Shown here: positions 26,432 through 38,000 of the stretch, one piece after another | How positions within the stretch are numbered: the stretch's first letter is position 1 | Layout: the number at the start of each line of letters is the position of its first letter | Assembly: GCF_051622035.1 (NCBI RefSeq) | Contig: NC_135366.1 | Coordinates: 9,951,001-10,015,000, forward strand | Direction: 5' to 3' | Length of the DNA stretch: 64,000 nt | From: Arctopsyche grandis | Lineage: Eukaryota > Arthropoda > Insecta > Trichoptera > Hydropsychidae | Notes under the pieces: generated by a model | Told to the model about the DNA's origin: nothing | The model's input: the letters and a program-made list of their open reading frames with translations, nothing else | Databases searched by the model: none | Position numbers and translations under genes: made by a program

Positions 26432-26780
26432 ATTTCGTTCGTTCATGAACGTACTAGTTTGTTCATATAAAAACCAATCTAGCCAGTTGTAGTATATACA
26501 AAAGAACAACTGTCAAACGAACTAATTTGTTCATACACAAACTATTAGGGCCGGGGGACTTGCGAGCGACTTGGTTGAGAGCGACCAGACCAATGCATGC
26601 AGGTAGATGGGACATGCCACACCCGTCAGCTTGTTTGTCGCACACATTTCCATACATTTTTTCATGTCGCGCAACTAGTCGGCCGACAAAGTTGCACGGT
26701 GCGGCCCGGCCCTTAGGCAAAAGTTGATTGTGTCACAATCAACATCCGATTTACCGTATGTTTTTGTCTAGGATTGGGTC
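26432..26780. mobile_element. DNA-element family E, copy 1, interrupted by a MITE
   Basis: GTTCGTTCATGAACGTACTAG followed by a second GAACTAATTTGTTCATACA repeat matches the left ends at 26838 and 39972. At 26548 it is interrupted by a GC-rich MITE and resumes with AGGCAAAAG. The right half is missing. Confidence 0.6.
26548..26712. mobile_element. PIF/Harbinger-type MITE with TTA duplication
   Basis: The 165-bp element has ends GGGCCGGGGGACTTGCG and, reading inward from the right, GGGCCGGGCCGCACCGTG. It is flanked by TTA on both sides (26545-26547 and 26713-26715), the 3-bp signature of PIF/Harbinger. The related family E copy at 40058 reads AAACTATTAGGC without insertion, which serves as an empty site and confirms the boundaries. 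Confidence 0.75.
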
Positions 26781-27248
26781 TGGTACTGGAAACCAACTGT
26801 CATCTGCAACGATCAGCCTCTTAATGCATACAAGCCGAGTGTTCACCCCGGTTCGTTCATGAACATACTAGTTTATTCATACACGAACCAATCTGACCAG
26901 CCATTATGTACACAAAAGAACAAATTGACAAACGAACTAGTTTGTTCATACACAAAACTATTACGTATAAATATTATCAATCGTTTGGCCCATCCACTAT
27001 GTATGTATTTATTTTTTTCAATCGAACGTGTACACATGCTTTTCCATGCTTTTTCATCGCCCCAAAGCAACGAATGTACTAATACAGATACAATACAATA
27101 ATACAAGCATTTTTATACGATTCGAATTCATACAAACATCATCCACAGTAATATCTATGGAGAAATATTTGCAGCATTTTATTATAGAAATTGGCGAACC
27201 TCAAGACGCTAAATAACTTGAGATTTGCAAGAGAGATTGTAAAATAAA

Positions 27249-27577
27249 TGCCAATTTACAGGAACCGTTTCGAATTAAAATCAGAAAAATTGACAAACTC
27301 TGAAAGGAAACGATGGACCTGGAGTAGAGCCCGGAATCTGAAGGGGCTGTTTATTGTTCAAAGATTGTAAATGCATTGTTAAAGGTTTGCCGAACCTTTT
27401 TTACAAAGGATTTACAACAATGGAACAATAGGCGGCACGTTTCCGGCCCCTTCAGATTCCGAACTCTAACCTGGAGTCACAAACCAAGGTCTGACCAGCA
27501 GCGGGTCTAGTGGGACTCGAACCCGTGACCACTCTGCTCGAAATATAATAAGCTAAACACAAGTCCGTTCTGCTGGT
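27249..27577 (-). mobile_element. tRNA-derived SINE inside element E
   Basis: On the minus strand it starts CCAGCAGAACGG and has a very good B box GGGTTCGAGTCCC (27512-27524), the CTGCTGGTCAGAC body and the GGTTCCTG word near the left end. The B box is the best preserved in the window. The copy is interrupted by a 144-bp MITE. Confidence 0.7.
27325..27468. mobile_element. hAT-type MITE with perfect 8-bp target duplication
   Basis: The 144-bp palindromic element has terminal repeats TAGAGCCCGGAATCTGAAG and, inverted, TAGAGTTCGGAATCTGAAG. It is flanked by ACCTGGAG at 27317-27324 and 27469-27476. Removing it and one duplicate restores the SINE sequence. Confidence 0.85.
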
Positions 27578-28019
27578 TTAATGATGTATGCTTACCCTGG
27601 GTTACAATATTTTTAATATTAGAAGAAATATAAATTATATCAACGTTGTAATGTGGTTTCGACAGTAGTTTCCTTTCAAATACTAAACATTTCAAAGGTT
27701 TTGACTGCTAAAAGTGTCATACGACACCTGGTGAGTGTACTTAAACGCAATTTTTTACTGTCAACACTTAAACTCAAACCAATAATAGATCATGTATGAA
27801 CAAAATTAGTAGGTTCATGAACCAACCGGAGTGAGCACTTGTATTGTAACATATGTACATACGTATATACATAATACATAAAATTAATTGTTTAATAATT
27901 TACCACATGTTATTATATTCATGGTATTGACATTTTTTATTCCAACATAAATATTATGAAATGCGTATATAAAAAAATACAAAGAAAAATCTCAATGACT
28001 CATTTGTCGATTACTTAAT

Positions 28020-28440
28020 GTGTATTAATTAAATTCGTGATTAATTTCAAAATACGGAAATTTCACACATTAACAATTATAAATTGGCTTTTACCCTCTC
28101 TGTATAAAATATTTTGTGTGTGCAGGGCGAAAAGCCTATTAATAGGCGCCAAAGAAAAAATGGGGTTTTTAACACGTTCGAGGCGGTATTTCCTACCGCA
28201 ACATCAGTCAAGCAAAGGTGCCACTTTAATTAAAGGTTTACCGATACCGTAATAGCTATATTAGCGATACTTTGCGGTTCGAATCCATGTGGAAGATGCC
28301 AATTTGTGTTTATTTCCGCGAAAACACATCGCACACGTCGGGACCACACACGCCATCTCGCCACCTCAAAAGACAACGCGTTAAAAAAGAAATTAAAACG
28401 AAACGATCGCTTTTTAAACACTTCCACCGCATATTAGTCT
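28020..28440. other. Unique moderately GC-rich block
   Basis: It contains a B-box-like GGTTCGAATCC (28276) without a matching A box, then CGCACACGTCGGGACCACAC and CAACGCGTTAAAAAAG. It could be a diverged SINE head followed by a regulatory island. The 129-codon plus frame at 28272 shows no family resemblance. Confidence 0.25.
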
Positions 28441-29119
28441 TTATGTGTATGTGTGTGTGTGTACATATGTATGTTTTAATATTATTAATTTTCGACCTTG
28501 TCTACGGGTGTGATTTAGGTGTAATAAATATATCAACTTTTTATGTTACTTTGTCCGAGGGAATTTACTCGCTACCTCGGACTCATATTAAAATTAATCT
28601 GAATACATTTGCATGTATCTTTGTATGTATGTTTATAATATTTAGTATAAACGGAAGCTGAACAGCTTGTCGTAGACTTCTACGCCGGAATATATAGAGC
28701 TACACAACTATTTTATCATCAGTATTCATTGCATATACATATGTATACGTGTAGTTTTGATTCAGTGTAGTATTGCTTGTTTACTTTTGAATCATTTTTC
28801 CATATAAAAATTAGATTAAATATCTAAATCGCGAACTCGTCGTAAATGCAAACTCGAACAACGAACGAACTGCACGATATTTATTATTTTATTTAACTTT
28901 ATTTATTTACATATTAGCCACAGTGACAGTGACAGAATATTCTAATGCGTCAATGTGACCAGACATAATACAAATATTATATATGTATAAGAAAATTAGC
29001 GAGACATCTATTTTTAGATAATACATTTTTGAAAACGGACGCGATGTATGTTTGTGGGTATGTGGGTATGTACATATGTATGTGGCGATTGCGTGGACAA
29101 GTATAGATATTTCAAAAAA

Positions 29120-29325
29120 TATTATATCGATTTTGAATGCGATTTCAATTTTGATTCCATTTTCGGTACTGATTTCGATTCCTTTTTCAGTTCCGGTTCT
29201 AGATTCCTTTTTCAGTTCTATATCCGGATTCCTTTTTCAGTTCTGGATTCCTTTTTCAATTTTAATTCCCGATCCCTGTTTCAGTTCCGATTCCCGGCTT
29301 CTGTTTCAGTTCTGATTTCGGTTAA
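29120..29325. repeat. Imperfect tandem repeat (TTTTTCAGTTC-centred unit)
   Basis: Seven or so degenerate units of about 24-28 bp, each with ATTCC, TTTTTCAGTTC and a GATTCC/GGATTCC word. The overlapping plus frames rich in Phe and Ser are produced by the repeat. Confidence 0.7.
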
Positions 29326-29430
29326 CTATTATTATATGTGTTATAACTTTATTTTAAATCATGTACCAAAAATTGTTTCTGAAACCACCCGTTGAAATTT
29401 CAACTGGCACAACACTTGTATTCAAATAGT

Positions 29431-30056
29431 GATAAAAGTCGGAATTCTCGACAGGGCGGACCCTCTAGGCTCGGAAGTGAGGCTCAGTCGACCCGCTCCT
29501 TCCTGTGATTGGCCACTCTGTGCGATGGCAACAGTATTGCCGTGCCCTGAATTAACTCGACTTTTACCTGATGAAATACTCCGACATATACTGCCTAGTT
29601 CGCATATAATTTCGGACGTTTGGGCAGCGTACGGAAATATTCCGAATTCCGGTATAAGTAGTTATAATTTCGCGGATCCAAATGATAATGAAATACATAC
29701 GCAAAATGTGGAAAATATGTGGATGCGTGTGAAAAGAAAGATGAGGCGTCAATTTGGCACAACGCGTGCCCGTTTTGATTCATATTTAGATGAATTTTTA
29801 TCGAACCACAAACGAATGCGTGTATATTCCATTCGCAATATGTGGAATATCTCCGTACGCTGCCCAATCGTCCGAAATTATATGCGAACCAGGCAGTCTA
29901 TTTCGGAGTATTTCATCAGTTAAAGGTTGAGTTAATTCAGGGCACGGCAATACTATTGGCATCGCAAGGAGTAGCCAATGACAGAAAGGAGCGGGTCGAC
30001 CGAGCCTCGCTTCCGAGCCTAGAGGGTCCGTCCTGTCGAGAATTCTGATTTTTACC
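29431..30056 (+). mobile_element. Merlin-type transposon with transposase remnant
   Basis: Terminal inverted repeats of about 210 bp (29431-29645 and 29845-30056, end GGTAAAAATC) enclose 200 bp. The plus frame 29429-29923 encodes SDVWAAYGNI, then NFADPNDNEIHTQNVENMW and a basic stretch VKRKMRR, then FDSYLDEFL. This matches the ISXO2/IS1595-like DDE domain of Merlin elements: SD-x-W-x-AY, then HTQN-x-E with the catalytic acidic residue, then the YL-x-EF motif. The first two-thirds of the transposase is deleted. Notably, the inverted repeat itself runs into the coding part (SDVWAAY lies in it). Confidence 0.78.
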
Positions 30057-30189
30057 GGCTTGTCTGCCTTTTACAAAAACTTCGATATAATAAAATCGTT
30101 ATGAATTGTGAAAAATCTTGTAAAAAGCCTGAAAATTCCATACACTCATACTCATGTATAGTTGCTACATATTTCTCATGAAAGACTTT

Positions 30190-30640
30190 GACCGATATTT
30201 CACGAGCGCCTTTATCGTTGCCGAATGCGATACATCACAGTCCAATTCACGCAATGCGAAGCGTGGACACAATGCGACGTGGAGGTTACCGGTGTGAAAT
30301 CAGTTTCCGGCCTATGCAGGGTTACCTCGGAGGCTGCAGCCGCTGACCCATACATTTTATATGTGTTGTTGTTGTTGTTGTGTTGTGTTTTGTTATGTTG
30401 TGCAGGGCGTGTCCGTCTGTATGGGTGGCGGTCGGTGTGTGGTCGCCGCCCCGCGCGCCCATTTTCGCGCCGCACCAGCAGCCCCGCCGGCCCAACACAA
30501 TCACGATTAATAACAACAACAAAACAATAACACCATCTCAGCCAGGGACTGTCGGTTCAGGGACGCAGCCCTGATCGCTGCCAATCGGAATATCTCGAAG
30601 AAATGCCGAACATTGAACGCTAGGCTCGAACGAATATGGG
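30190..30640. promoter_or_regulatory. Candidate regulatory island
   Basis: GC-rich, unique sequence with a (TTG)n stretch at 30364-30380 and an (AAC)n stretch near 30510-30530, and CGCCGCCCCGCGCGCCC at about 30447. Frames overlap on four registers here and none resembles a family. Regulatory role is inferred from composition. Confidence 0.3.
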
Positions 30641-30765
30641 TATGCTTCGCACGGTCCAAAACTAATCATCATATGTATTTTTAAGTGTGGTAAATTTTTT
30701 ACTGCCGAACTAATTCTTAAAGTGAAAATAGGATTTTTATTAAATTTGATCTTTATTAATTATGC

Positions 30766-31150
30766 GGTCTCCGTCACGGGCCCGAATGTGAAACGCCCGA
30801 AAACGCAAATATCGGAAGGCAAAGATCGAAAATCGAAAGATCTTAAGTCGAAAGATCAAAAAAAAGGGTGCATGATAAACGGTACATACTTAATTTGCAC
30901 GAGCAGGATACAACAGGAACAAGAGGAACAGGCTTTTACTCCCGTATTAATGTGCGCGCGCAGAATACGGGAGGAAAAGCCTGTTCCTCTTGTTCCTGTT
31001 GTATCCTGCTCGTGCAAATTAAGTGAGTATGTACTGTTTACCATGCACCATGTTTTTTGATCTTTCGACTTAAGATCTTTCGATTTTCGATCTTTACCTT
31101 CCGATATTTGCGTTTTCTGTAATTTAACATTCTGTCTCGTCACGGAGACC
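30766..31150. mobile_element. Foldback (palindromic) element, copy 2, complete
   Basis: The ends are GGTCTCCGTCACGG and CTCGTCACGGAGACC. The two halves are inverted copies around a GTATTAATGTGCGCGCGCAG loop near 30945. The arms contain AAAGATCTTAAGTCGAAAG, TGCATGATAAACGGTAC and GGAACAAGAGGAACAGGC. The 385-bp unit can fold almost entirely on itself. Confidence 0.85.
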
Positions 31151-31154
31151 GAAT

Positions 31155-31452
31155 TTAAAAATAGCACAACAATTAAAATATAATAGAAAAATTCAAAAAT
31201 GTTTTGGAATTAAAATTACAATGATAAAAACATGAATATAAAAATAAAAACTCAACATGGAGTTTATTTCTATTAATGTGCGCGCGCAGAATACGGGAGG
31301 AAAAGCCTGTTTCTCTTGTTCCTGTTGTATCCTGCTCGCCCAAATTAAGTGAGTATGTACCGTTTACCATGCACCCTTTTTTATCTTTCGACTTAAGATC
31401 TTTCGATTTTCGGTCTTTGCATTCCGATATTTGCGTTTTCGGGCGTTTCACA
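31155..31452. mobile_element. Foldback half-element joined to a hAT 3' end
   Basis: From 31271 this is the right half of the foldback palindrome (GTGCGCGCGCAGAATACGG to CGTTTTCGGGCGTTTCAC). To its left, 31245-31270 reads on the minus strand as the C-terminus RNKLHVEF seen at 11387-11410, followed by AT-rich sequence up to copy 2. Two independent junctions with the same transposase end suggest that the foldback elements derive from that hAT transposon. Confidence 0.6.
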
Positions 31453-31499
31453 TTCATTATATTTATATATATTAATATAAACAACTTTACCAGTCTAAA

Positions 31500-34380
31500 T
31501 TGTGAAAAAAGTCTTCATTGACCTTTATGACTCAATATTGAAGTTCATGTAAATTTATTGCATAAACGTTGGTTTTTTGTTATTATTTCAACACTTGCAT
31601 AGTTATTTATGAAACCATTTGCGTAATTGGAATTGAAAAAATGTAGAATAAATACAAAAAAAAATTGGTCTTTGATAGTGTTAGTTATAATTTTAAAAAG
31701 TCAGCGTGAATTTAATACCACTGAATCGTAATAAAAAACGTAAACGTATAACAGTAATAAATGTATTACGGTAAAAAAATGCTTAAGCTTTCACATGTTG
31801 ATTGTATTCAAAGGATCAATTTAATAAATTTAAAATTAAATTTATATATGATTAATTTCATTGGTTGCTCCTTTTTATTACATCTTCCATCATTTATCCG
31901 AATTTAAATATCATGTGACATTAAACAGTCGGGAAAAAATTGGTTGTTCAATTAATTTGTTCGAAACGTATCTTTATGGTGAACTGAGCGCTCTAGGCAA
32001 ATTCAATTCATTTTTTTGTGCTCAACTTGTAATACTTCCGGCTATAATTAACATTTCAGTTATATTATAATACACACATACATATACATAACGCTCGGAT
32101 ATATTTATTGGTGTAATTAAGTGAGCGAATCAAAATATGAGCTCGCTCTCGTTCCTTGAACGCGAGAATATCTCGAGAAAAACTCATAATACGTGTTTTA
32201 TGTTAATTGTCCGGCAATAAAATCTATCCGATTTTAAAGATATTATATTAAAATGTCGTAAATTTGTTTCAAAAAATAAACTGCCTGATTTTTCGCAATA
32301 TATTTAACTAACAACACTCCTGAGATTATGTATATTTACAACCGTTTTAGACTAACGCATATTAAAAATTTCATAGTTTTTTATTAGTCATTTTATTGAC
32401 GATACAATGTGTAAAAAAAAATCGGCACTTCCCTCTAGGTATAATATTTATTTTATTTATGACATTATATGTAGTATATGTGTATGAAGATAAGTCACAC
32501 CCGATTTTTTTTTAATTAATTAGTTTTTTGAACAAATATGATAAAATATATTACAAATTAGGCGTGACTTCCAAAGCAGACTTAAAATGGCTAAATTAAA
32601 CAAAGATAAGATTAAAATTACTGTATCTTCAATTTTTAAATGAAATTTTATTTTGTCATTGTTTGCATTGTAATATTCCGTGTTTATATACTACATATTT
32701 ATGCAGTATGAACAAAAATATAATAGAATTTTATATTGAATTGTTGAACATTATTTACTTAGAGACGAGAATTATATTACCAATATTATATGTTAACAAA
32801 TCGTAAAGACAATGAATTAATGATAATGTTCTCACACAAGGAAAATAATTTTCCAAGAAAATTTATGGGAAAACATCAGCTGAAATTATTTCAATGATTA
32901 ATAAATCCATCGTTACATTTTAAAATCTAACCTTAAGCTTATGTATCTGACTGCATTATAATAATTAAATTTATTCCTTTCTTATCACGTGTATGTATGT
33001 ATGTATGTTATTGTTCTATTGAAAATTAAAACTGCATCATATATTTTTTCATTTGGTATACAAATGCTTTTCCTTGCAATTTGAATAAAAAGATATAATT
33101 AGGGTGGCCTTATTTCTCAGGACTCAAAACGGCAACTCCGAAAAACATAGTTCCCCGCACATATAAAAAAGTGTTAGAAAAAAAATGATTTTTATCGTAA
33201 ATACCCATTAATATTGTTAAGGAACTATTTTTTTTCAGAATGTACAATTCTTATGGAGAAGGAAAATAGAAACAAAATAAAAAATATATTAATATATAAT
33301 ATTAGATGCTCATGCTCAGCAGGCTGATTTTTTTCTGAAACGTGTAATATTAACAAATAAAATAACTAAATATATAAATAAAAAAACTACAAAATTTTCA
33401 AAAAGATATTCTGGGTTTCTGTTAATTGAAAAAATTTCTATATGCAACTGAAAATTTAGATATCTTCTTTCGTTAACGGAATATAAAAAGTGGCGACAAA
33501 AGTAATAAAGCAAATTAAATTCAATTAAATTTTATTTTGTTATTTTGTTTTGCGTGGCATTGATGGGGTTTTTCTGCGCGGATTTGCTCGTCAATACCTC
33601 AATGTCGGGTCACCATGTTTGATTGCTTAGCCCTTACAGACCCAGAGCACATTAATTACCTTTAATTAGCTTTAAGGAATTATATACCTTTAGCGCTTTA
33701 TCTACATATTATATTAGAAACAATATAATAAATACAACAAATATAATAATATTATCATGTCTTTATTACCAGTATTTATTAAAAATTTTACCAGAACGTA
33801 CATTTCTTTAAAAGAATAAAATGAAGCAAGATAAAAAGTTAAATGTTTTATTATATTTGACAGTTATTTAGAGATAATTATGCTGAAAATAATAGCTCAA
33901 AGTGGTTTTTTTTTTTTTTTTTCGGAAACATGCATATAAATAATGAATCATTATAATAAAATATTTGAATGTTGCTTTAAAATGAATGATTTTATTGAAT
34001 GTAATTTATTTAATAATAAATATTTTTGGGGATCGAATTGATTTGGAAAAAAAGGAAACATATGTATAATAAAAATCCCAACGAAATTAACTATTGTCAA
34101 TTACTATTGTCCTACAAAGCTAGGGAGCAAAAAAAATAGGTTGACAATAGAAATTGACAATAATGAATCCTTTTTATGGGAAAAAGCAACCTAACCGTAT
34201 TTCCTTAATGACTACCCTTCTTATACAGGTTTTTCATTCCATTTTGACCCTTTTTCATTTCAAATTGATATCTTTTCAATGTCAATTTAAAAGGAAAAAC
34301 AGTCAATTTGAAATGAAAAATGATCAATTTGGAATAAAAAACCTATAATGCAACCACGACGTTCTGCGCCATTTTATATA
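31500..34380. other. AT-rich gene-free stretch
   Basis: Nearly 3 kb of low-GC DNA without a recognisable exon, RNA gene or transposon terminus. Short A/T runs are frequent, with a T20 run near 33906. The frame at 31861-32070 has no family resemblance. Confidence 0.35.
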
Positions 34381-34389
34381 TTAGGAAAA

Positions 34390-35025
34390 TTCGGTTTAGT
34401 TTAATTGTTTTTGTCACCGCACGGTGGCGCCACTTTCTATGTCAATAAACAAATATTCTCATTTGTGGCCGTTCGAGTGCACGTTTTTTGTTGAAATTCG
34501 CGATCGCAAATCGCGAAATGGACTTTTCCATCGATTTCCGGCGAAATTACGATTTAAACGATAAATAGCGCGCTTTCGTCCAATTAAAACGCGTCCGATG
34601 ATCGGCCGCGAAACGCCAGCGGCCGGACACTCGCCGATGGCGGCGATATCCTCTTTTAACCCATATACGCCCGCTATCGACCATCTGCAACTTGTCCGAG
34701 ATCAATTGACAACTAATTAAAAACAACACGAGCACGCGGCGACGCGGGGCGCACAAATTATCTTCGATTTTCCCCCAGAGTGAGTGCGGGTCCCTCTCTC
34801 TTCCTCTTATCTCGCTCGCGCGAAACGCACTCCCGATGCCGTGCAATTTTATTGCCGCAATGCCATCTAGATGTTGGCCTTTGGGTAAAACGGTATTGGG
34901 ATTAATTTCGTTCGGAATTTTTCCATTAATGATAAGCTTTACTCGGCCGCCGTGCGCATTCTTCGACGCATTCGCGCGCTTGATTTATTCCGTGAGAAAT
35001 AAATGTCTTATACTTGTACAATGTC
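34390..35025. promoter_or_regulatory. Strong candidate regulatory island
   Basis: About 600 bp of unique, CpG-dense DNA in a 3-kb AT desert. It has repeated homeodomain-type cores (TCCAATTAAAACGCG near 34577, CAACTAATTAAAAAC near 34709, TCCATTAATGATAAGC near 34922), GATA-like TTATCT words and CG-rich blocks (CGATGGCGGCGATATCC). Both strands are open over parts of it, without family resemblance. Of all islands here this has the clearest contrast with its surroundings. Confidence 0.4.
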
Positions 35026-35214
35026 CCCTACCAAAATAAGGAAAAATACTTATTTCCAGTATAGAACACTATATGTCTCCAATATATCATTATATTTCAA
35101 TGACCAACATGTGTTAATTAATTTGAAACATAAAACTAGTATAGATGTTACAGTGGAAGCATATTTTCACCAATTCAAACAGTGAAAATGTATCAAAAAA
35201 TAAATTTACAACGT

Positions 35215-35411
35215 TTAACTCTATAAATTTAACCCTAACAACCCAATCTTAAATGAATAGGGCCAACTCTTACTTAACCTAACCTATCCTAACCCATAAA
35301 TAATACCAACCCTAACAATCTAATCTTAAGTGCATAAAACCAACCCTGAAAATGTAACTGGTTATGATTTCACTGAAACGTCAGTGAAAATATAATTTCA
35401 CGGTGACATAG
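35215..35411 (-). mobile_element. DNA-element family F, copy 1
   Basis: On the minus strand it begins TGTCACCGTGAAATTATA and runs through CGTTTCAGTGAAATCATAAC to the TTAGGGTTGG-rich part. The same order is seen on the plus strand at 47426-47910. The TTAGG-like words belong to this element. Confidence 0.55.
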
Positions 35412-35507
35412 ATACAATGTGAAGTCTACATAGGTATCGCTTTCATTTTATTCCCCCTGAGCGACGACACATTATATTAAACTTGAACATATAAAAAATG
35501 TATAGAT

Positions 35508-35720
35508 TATAAATTTGGAATCATATTCAAATAGTGATGACATAGTGGGTAAGATGATTTTGCCAATTTTATGTTTCAACAAAGACATCAGATAAATTTA
35601 CAAACTCTGATAGGAAATGATTGACTTGGAATCAAAAATATCCATGTCAGACTGGAGTAATACAGAAATACATCTCGGTGGTTAGCATTAACGCAACCAC
35701 AGCGCAACAATAATGCTGCT
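35508..35720 (-). mobile_element. tRNA-derived SINE
   Basis: Minus-strand copy with the tail ATTTGAATATGATTCC at the left and the CAGTCTGACATGGATATTT-type body, ending near GGTTGCGTTAATGC. The B box is decayed. Confidence 0.5.
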
Positions 35721-36394
35721 ATATATGTTCATTTTTACATATATACATATCATATATGTATATGTACATATATACATATGTGTAAACATGTATATATGTA
35801 AAAATATCTACTATTAGGTACATACTAAGTACATTAGATGCCGTAGTTTGTTCTCGTCTCCTGTGGCACGTATCAATTTGATGGTTTCGTCACCTGTAGC
35901 AAGGCGTATCAAGCTCTTAAACCAAATTTGTGTTGGCTTGGATTTGTTTAATATAAATAATATGCTGATCTGGTTGAGGGGTTGTTTAATTTGTTCTAAT
36001 ATTGTGTTTGGTTTTATATGTACATATGTATGTATATTGATTTATTTGTATCAGATTTTATTTTAATTTTTGTTTTTACATCCTTATTTATTCTTGTGGC
36101 TTTTTTCTTATCGACAGTGACAACTTGTAGCAATTCGGTGATGTCTCTATGGCAAAATTGTAAATAAAATAAAAATACATACTTCGGGAAATTTCCAAGG
36201 AATCAATTATTTATTCCATTCATTTATAAATTATGACTAAAATTGTATGAAGCCACAAACTTTCCACGGCTAAAATACTAACGAAAAAATAAATAATAAT
36301 AAAAAATAATGCATATTAAAATTTTCATTAATATAAAGCTTTTTATTTTCTATTACAAATCTTTTGCGAGTAAAATTAAAATTTGGATCATTCT

Positions 36395-36660
36395 ACCTAG
36401 TAGTCCCGAGAGTGAAGAAATTTAAATGGGTGGGTCACGTGGCTAGAAGAATGGATGAAAGGTGGACAAAAGAAGTGCTGGAATGATACCCGAGAGAATG
36501 TAAAAAGGTGAAAAGAAGGCCGCAAGGAAGATAGGTGGATAAAATTTAAAATGATGTGTGGGGCTAGATGAATGAGAGTAAAATAAAAACGCATTGGGAA
36601 GTCCTTCATCCAGTAATTAATGGTAAATAAATGGCTATAAATGACGATGACATGTATGTA
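36395..36660 (+). mobile_element. RTE-like LINE 3' fragment
   Basis: The plus strand reads FKWVGHVARRMDERWTKEV, then a stop, then YPRECKKVKRRPQGR. This is the recognisable C-terminal tail of insect RTE-type retrotransposons, followed by a GACGATGACATG tail. Stops and frame breaks show that it is dead. Confidence 0.65.
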
Positions 36661-36734
36661 TATAAGAACATACATATGTACATATGTAATCTGTGAGTAA
36701 AATTTTGTAATTTTAATTCCAGTATTTTCGATAT

Positions 36735-37200
36735 GTTTGTATTTTATTTTATTTTATTTTTATTTTATTTTATTAATTGAAAAATCAACAGACAGGATGT
36801 ACATAGATATGTATAAAAAAACAAATAGTAAATAAATAATATATGTAACATCCGAGTCCAATAATAGATTTTTACAAAAATGAAAAAGATAAATATAAGG
36901 AAAACAAATTAAAAACTAAATAATAAAGGCATGACAAAATATGTAGAACATTGCATAATTAAACTATAGTATTAAAATATTTGGAAAAGGTTATAAAATA
37001 GAATATAAGAAGAAATTGAAATTTACAAATATAAAACAAATGAAAAAGGTAAATACAAAATAAACAAATGAAAAGGAAAAGAATGAAAGCTATAATATGA
37101 TTAAATAGCACATTACATAACTAAACTAAAGTATAAAAATATTGGAAATATTGGAAAAATAGAATAGGAGAAGAATTTGTATGTAAACGAATGAAAAATA
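36735..37200. other. A-rich repetitive stretch
   Basis: A TTTTATTTTATT run is followed by A-rich sequence with two loosely duplicated segments (36890-37010 and 37020-37150 share AAAGGTAAATA, ATAAAGGCATG/GCTATAATATG and GGAAAA words). Probably an old retroposon tail. Not assignable. Confidence 0.3.
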
Positions 37201-37429
37201 CATACATATTAACATTTTACTAAAAAAGCACTTTGCTATATAAAAAAGAATACACGATTAAATTTTATTCCTCCCTTACACATTTACGTATTAATATTAG
37301 GATATAAATAATTTTCTTTATTTTTAGCTAATATTATATCGAGCACATCTCATGCTACGCACATTACGCACACACCATTGATGTCATCGCTGACGAGATA
37401 TCTGATGAGTTCTTACGCGAAAAATTTCC

Positions 37430-38000
37430 CCCAACTAATTCGCGAAAGCACTGCAGTATCTTCGATCGTACAAAGGTGAGCGTTTTGTTTATTTTCGTTT
37501 TGTTTTTTTTTTATTTTAATTTTCATTTCGCCGGTAAAGAGCATCGATATCGGCGACACGCGCTCTTATCGACTCGACGACGGCCTAGCTCGTCCGTATC
37601 GTACACGCAGATTTCTCGGTATTCAATTAAAAATGGCCCATCGGCCTCGGCCAGAGGCGCTAAACCGCGGCCCATCTGATCCCTACAGGTCTGTTAATCT
37701 ACGTCCCCGATCGGGCCGGGGGCGCGCGGTTTAATTAAGTCGTCTGCCCGGGTCGCGCTCGTACATTTCGCGTGCGTATTTATTTATCTGCAAACCGAGG
37801 ACTGTTTATGTGTTAGTCGGGTGTGCAATGGGCTATCCATCCGATCGCACATCGCGTCTGTGTCGTGTACTCTTGCAGAATACGTGCCCGCTCTTATCAG
37901 ATCCTCTGAATGTTACCGTACGGCGTACGTGCATAGAGTCATTGGTACCGTTTATACATTATTTAACTCGATATGATTGTTTCGAAATTTAGGTTTGATC
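37430..38000. promoter_or_regulatory. Candidate regulatory island
   Basis: Unique CpG-dense DNA: CATCGATATCGGCGACACG near 37542, GGGCCGGGGGCGCGCGG near 37713 with TTTAATTAAG beside it, and CGGTATTCAATTAAAAATGG. Plus-strand frames are short and carry no known domain. Inferred distal enhancer. Confidence 0.38.

Larger units (their letters stand above)
26838..27839. mobile_element. DNA-element family E, copy 2 (full span, nested)
   Basis: Terminal inverted repeats are AGTGTTCACCCCGGTTCG at the left and AACCGGAGTGAGCACT at the right. The right subterminal part (CAACGTTGTAATGTGG, GACTGCTAAAAGTGTCAT, CACTTAAACTCAAACC) is colinear with 40095-40300. Between about 27249 and 27577 it holds a SINE, which itself holds a MITE. 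No transposase is encoded and no target duplication is convincing. Confidence 0.65.

Noticed and set aside
27490..27577. Possible tRNA gene on the minus strand (good B box GGGTTCGAGTCCC)
   Set aside because: The acceptor stem does not close and the body and tail are those of the SINE family found elsewhere in the window.
30225..30530. A 101-codon frame with a Leu/Cys-rich stretch resembling a membrane segment
   Set aside because: The hydrophobic stretch is produced by a (TTG)n simple repeat, and frames are open in several registers on both strands.
35260..35330. Interstitial telomeric repeat (CCTAACCTATCCTAACC)
   Set aside because: The same sequence is part of a dispersed element at 47426-47910, and the units are irregular, not a TTAGG array.
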